Shown: in pieces, positions 61,283-64,000 of the stretch
How the letters are laid out: every line of letters begins with the position of its first letter
How positions within the stretch are numbered: the first letter of the stretch is position 1
From: an uncultured Armatimonadota bacterium
Lineage (GTDB): Bacteria > Armatimonadota > Fimbriimonadia > Fimbriimonadales > Fimbriimonadaceae
Length of the DNA stretch: 64,000 nucleotides
Direction: 5' to 3'
Assembly: GCA_903927345.1 (NCBI GenBank)
Contig: CAIYMO010000049.1
Span: 155,005-219,004 of the forward strand
Position numbers and translations under genes: made by a program
Notes under the pieces: generated by a model
What the model saw: only the letters and a program-made list of their open reading frames with translations
What the model was told of the DNA's origin: nothing
The model's database searches: none

Positions 61283-62149
61283 TTACTTTTGCTTTCGTCG
61301 CTTGATGAGGGCTAGGGCCCCCAGACCGAGGGCGGCCATCGATGCAGGCTCCGGAACGGGTTGAGCTGTAAACACGGTGTTGTTTGTGCCAAGACCGTTT
61401 AGCGAGAATCGAACTGTACTACCCGTCGACCCAATTCCTGTGAAATTTGAGTTCAGTCCGAACGGATTGCTCGTCCCGTACAATGCGCTCATTGCAGTGA
61501 GGTCGAAGAACATTTGGTAGCTGCTTGTGCCTTGTGCGAACGCCCGGAAAGCCCAATCGTATGAGACCCCAGAACCGACGCCACCAGCGATGGCTTGCTG
61601 ATTATTGGGGCCACCGTTGGACGTTCCGTTCCCGGCTTGCATCGTTAATGACCCACCTCGCCAGCTATTCGCCCCTTCGAACTGAACCGTGTAGTCTTTT
61701 GCCTCAGACCAGGAAGTGAAACTGGTCCTTCCGTCAGCTCCTCCTACGGAACTGGCTGCAGCAAAACTGTCGTTGTCCAGGTCGAAGCGGACAGTCGGCG
61801 TGAACGGCAGAGTTGCCCCACTGATTCGCCGAACGCCAACTCCGATAATGGAGTTTCCGTTAGCGAAAGCACCCGTGCTGAACGCCCCGGTTCCGAATCC
61901 TGTGACACCGCCAGTGGGGCCGCCACCAACTGCTCCACCGGAAACCGAATTATTGTTGAACAGGAATGCGGTTGTGAAAACCTCGTAAATGTCGGTCGTG
62001 GAACCGGAGCCATAGACTCCGAGTTGATCCGACTGCCCCTTGCTAGCCCAACCTGTCCAGGTTGTTCCGCCGTCGATCGACTGCCCCAATGACGTTGCGG
62101 CAAACGCAACGATTCCAAATACTGAAGTAAGTGTGTAAACCTTTTTCAT
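61283..62149 (-). CDS. PEP-CTERM sorted surface protein
   Basis: The start at 62149 gives a signal peptide (MKKVYTLTSVFGIVAFAATSLG). The C-terminus is a textbook PEP-CTERM signal: VPEPAS, a hydrophobic helix (MAALGLGALALI) and the basic tail KRRKQK. Exosortase (not in this window) recognises this and the protein is moved to the cell surface, usually with exopolysaccharide. The body is Ser/Gly/Asn-rich beta structure. Confidence 0.92.
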   Translation of the reverse strand: MKKVYTLTSVFGIVAFAATSLGQSIDGGTTWTGWASKGQSDQLGVYGSGSTTDIYEVFTTAFLFNNNSVSGGAVGGGPTGGVTGFGTGAFSTGAFANGNSIIGVGVRRISGATLPFTPTVRFDLDNDSFAAASSVGGADGRTSFTSWSEAKDYTVQFEGANSWRGGSLTMQAGNGTSNGGPNNQQAIAGGVGSGVSYDWAFRAFAQGTSSYQMFFDLTAMSALYGTSNPFGLNSNFTGIGSTGSTVRFSLNGLGTNNTVFTAQPVPEPASMAALGLGALALIKRRKQK

Positions 62150-62277
62150 GTAAAACCAAACGGCGAGACCGCCGTAAAGTCGGGTGATTACTAGTAAGAG
62201 CACCAGACTTATATATGGTAGCGACTTTGTTGCCCGAATCTACTTCCGGATTGAAAACCAGGCATTATTGCAGTGAG

Positions 62278-62493
62278 CTAGGCGCGGTAGGCGGCAGCGT
62301 GGGTGGCAGGTGCTGTCGTTTCAAATCGTTGTTTCAGAAGGTCTTCGGATTTGAAGCCGCCGTAGCACGCCGTTAGGAGCTGATGTCCGCAGGCGATGAA
62401 TAAAGCCTTCTTCGGATTACCTGTAGCGGCGATTTTCCAGAGAAGGGTTCTGCCCCCGACGCCTCCGCTTTCCCAGCCCACCCAGTTGCTCAT
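62278..62493 (-). CDS. hypothetical small protein
   Basis: This 71-codon frame encodes a Trp/Gly/Ala-containing peptide (SNWVGWESGG, GHQLLTACYGG) with no recognised motif. It is divergent from the beta-helix gene, with 22 bases between starts. Coding is plausible from the Met start and position but not certain. Confidence 0.35.
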   Translation of the reverse strand: MSNWVGWESGGVGGRTLLWKIAATGNPKKALFIACGHQLLTACYGGFKSEDLLKQRFETTAPATHAAAYRA

Positions 62494-62515
62494 TGCAAGG
62501 GTATCGTCGTCTTAG

Positions 62516-63655
62516 ATGCTGAAGATTCTTGCAAGTTTGTCGATGCTTCTGGATCAGTCGTCGCCGGTCGTGGTCGGAGATTCGGCACAGCTGATGAGTG
62601 CGCTTTCCAAGGCGGGGCCGGGATCGGTTATCAAGATTGCTCCGGGGAGTTATCGGGGGGTGTTTGCTTCGAGTCTGCACGGGACGTCGGATCGCCCAAT
62701 CGTCATCACGGCGCAAGACTCAACCAAGCCACCCAAGTTTACGAGCGGGCTTCAGTTCTCAAAGGTCAGCCACATTCAGATCTCTGATCTGGTGATCGAG
62801 AATGCGACGACGAACGGACTGAACATTGATGACGGCGGGACGATTGGCGCGGCATCGCATCACGTTCGCGTGAGCAAAGTTCAAGTTCGGCACTTGCCCA
62901 AGGGGAATCACGACGGCATCAAGTTATCTGGCCTCGACGATTTTGAGGTTGCTGATTGCACGATTGAAGACTGGGGCGGATCGGGCATCGATATGGTGGG
63001 CTGCCATCGGGGGAAGATTTCTGGATGCACGTTTCGCCAAGGGGGAGACAGCGGAGTTCAGGCGAAAGGCGGGACGAGCACGGTTCTGATCGAGAAGAGC
63101 CGATTTGAGTCTTTTGGTCAACGTGGAGTGAACATTGGGGGCAGCACCGGGCTTCAGTTCTTCCGTCCGGCGCTAGAGTCGATTCCTTCTGGATCGCGTT
63201 ACGAGGCGAAGGATATTCGGGTCCGGGGTTGCACTTTCATCGGAGGCGCGGCGCCCGTCGCGTTTGTTGGTGTCGACGGGGCGGAGGTGGCTTTCAACAC
63301 GATTTACATGCCAGAGCGCTGGGCGCTTCGCATTCTGCAGGAAACGACCGTCGTGGGGTTTGTTCCTTCGAGGCGCGGGGTGTTCGCGGATAACTTGATC
63401 GTGTTTAAGTCCGAGAACTGGGTGAGCGGTGGGGTCAATATTGGACTGGGAACTTCGCCGGAGACATTCAGTTTCGCCCGGAATTTCTGGTTCAACGCTA
63501 CCTCCGTTAGCGCAAGCAAACCTAAACTCCCGGTGCCTGAGGTTGGTGGTGTTTACGGGGTTGATCCGGGGTTCATTGATGCTGGCTCAGGGGATCTAAG
63601 AGTTAAGCCGGGGAGTCCGGCGGCTGGGGTCGGAGCGCACGCCCTTCGGAGGTAG
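62516..63655 (+). CDS. exported right-handed beta-helix protein
   Basis: A short signal peptide is followed by repeated parallel beta-helix coils. Each coil is about 22 residues with the V-x-I/L-x-N/D pattern (ISDLVIENATTNGL, DFEVADCTIEDWGGSGIDM, VLIEKSRFESFGQRGVNI). An opening ALSKAGPGSVIKIAPGSYRG resembles pectate-lyase-like and chondroitinase-B-like proteins. Function as a polysaccharide lyase is possible, but the catalytic residues are not clear. Confidence 0.75.
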   Translation: MLKILASLSMLLDQSSPVVVGDSAQLMSALSKAGPGSVIKIAPGSYRGVFASSLHGTSDRPIVITAQDSTKPPKFTSGLQFSKVSHIQISDLVIENATTNGLNIDDGGTIGAASHHVRVSKVQVRHLPKGNHDGIKLSGLDDFEVADCTIEDWGGSGIDMVGCHRGKISGCTFRQGGDSGVQAKGGTSTVLIEKSRFESFGQRGVNIGGSTGLQFFRPALESIPSGSRYEAKDIRVRGCTFIGGAAPVAFVGVDGAEVAFNTIYMPERWALRILQETTVVGFVPSRRGVFADNLIVFKSENWVSGGVNIGLGTSPETFSFARNFWFNATSVSASKPKLPVPEVGGVYGVDPGFIDAGSGDLRVKPGSPAAGVGAHALRR

Positions 63656-64000
63656 AGGCGAACTGCAGGGCATCACTCAGTCGAGGTTCCTGGGCTAGTG
63701 TGCTGCAAAGTTGGTTCACAGTTTTAGCCTGCGGGATCGCGGATCACCGAAGCATCAAAAGCCATCAAAAAGATTTCGGCGTGGTTCCTGAGCTCAAGGG
63801 GCCGTCAGTTGGTTCACTGGTAAGCAGGTTTTCGGTTTTTTCACGCTGTTCAAAAACGGGCTTACCAGTTGTATCTTAAACTCTTCTTGTTGGCACCCCA
63901 GTCTTTAAGACCACTGCTTGTCAGTTGAGGCGTGACCTCGTGTGGCAGATCGTGGGGGCTGGGTGCCTCCTTTGGACCTCGAACAGCATCTGGGCAGCCA
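63656..64000. other. right-edge non-coding stretch
   Basis: No gene is seen. A ten-base inverted repeat ACTGGTAAGC / GCTTACCAGT lies at 63816-63825 and 63860-63869 with a 34-base T-rich loop. Confidence 0.5.

Noticed and set aside
1..64000. tRNA or rRNA genes
   Set aside because: No T-arm GGTTCGANTCC with a matching acceptor stem and no rRNA landmark was found by eye; a tRNAscan run would settle it.
1..64000. CRISPR arrays, insertion sequences, prophage
   Set aside because: No regularly spaced direct repeats, transposase, integrase or phage structural gene was seen; the only large repeat pairs are the flagellins and the DUF1549 copies.

Overview
This is a gene-dense bacterial chromosomal window with about 55 protein genes and no rRNA, tRNA, CRISPR array or recognisable insertion sequence. 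The mix suggests the Armatimonadota (Fimbriimonadia-like). It combines flagellar genes, a PEP-CTERM surface protein, a type IV-style prepilin, planctomycete-type DUF1549/DUF1553 and DUF1501 proteins, a Tat ferritin-like lipoprotein and GH92/GHL10 glycosidases with scattered single housekeeping genes (hslU, argB, recG, rpsR, hemW, mutL, rplA, uvrB). That taxonomic call is inference; no rRNA is present to confirm it.

Layout. 1-4.9 kb: an esterase, a DUF4287 protein, a ferritin-like gene broken by an in-frame stop, a GH92 mannosidase and a HEAT-like protein. 5-12.6 kb: hslU coupled to a secreted lysozyme-like protein, then SDR, LMW-PTP, S41 protease and argB. 12.6-20.8 kb: a coiled-coil protein, a YHS protein, a phosphoesterase, and an addB-addA-nitrilase operon in which neither Add subunit shows an intact nuclease site. 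20.8-31 kb: two near-identical flagellin genes, head to head, flanking 7.3 kb with pfkA-fruK-VOC, a CBS-DUF1385 fusion, secG, a divergent SelB-like GTPase and an asparaginase. 31-36 kb: recG, rhodanese, rpsR, hemW and flgM. 36-40 kb: motA-motB with small genes, and a TlpA thioredoxin. 40-51.6 kb: mutL, then a long minus-strand cluster of DUF1579, purple acid phosphatase, two tandem DUF1549/1553 proteins and DUF1501. 51.6-64 kb: orphan rplA, a pair of small paralogues, a crotonase, uvrB, a frameshifted prepilin, a TPM-like protein, GHL10, a PEP-CTERM protein and a beta-helix protein.

The strongest regulatory observation is the flgM leader. A sigma-28 promoter matching the E. coli consensus exactly (TAAA-N15-GCCGATAA) is followed by a c-di-GMP-I (GEMM) riboswitch-like element and then flgM, the anti-sigma-28 factor. 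This would wire second-messenger level directly into the flagellar sigma-factor switch. The two flagellins, motAB and flgM are spread over 18 kb, and the two flagellin leaders share a TTACTAG/TGGTAA motif.

A second general pattern is a TANNNT-like hexamer exactly six bases before the start codon of many genes without a Shine-Dalgarno sequence. This suggests widespread leaderless transcription. The two flagellins, flgM and a small membrane protein have clear Shine-Dalgarno sites instead.
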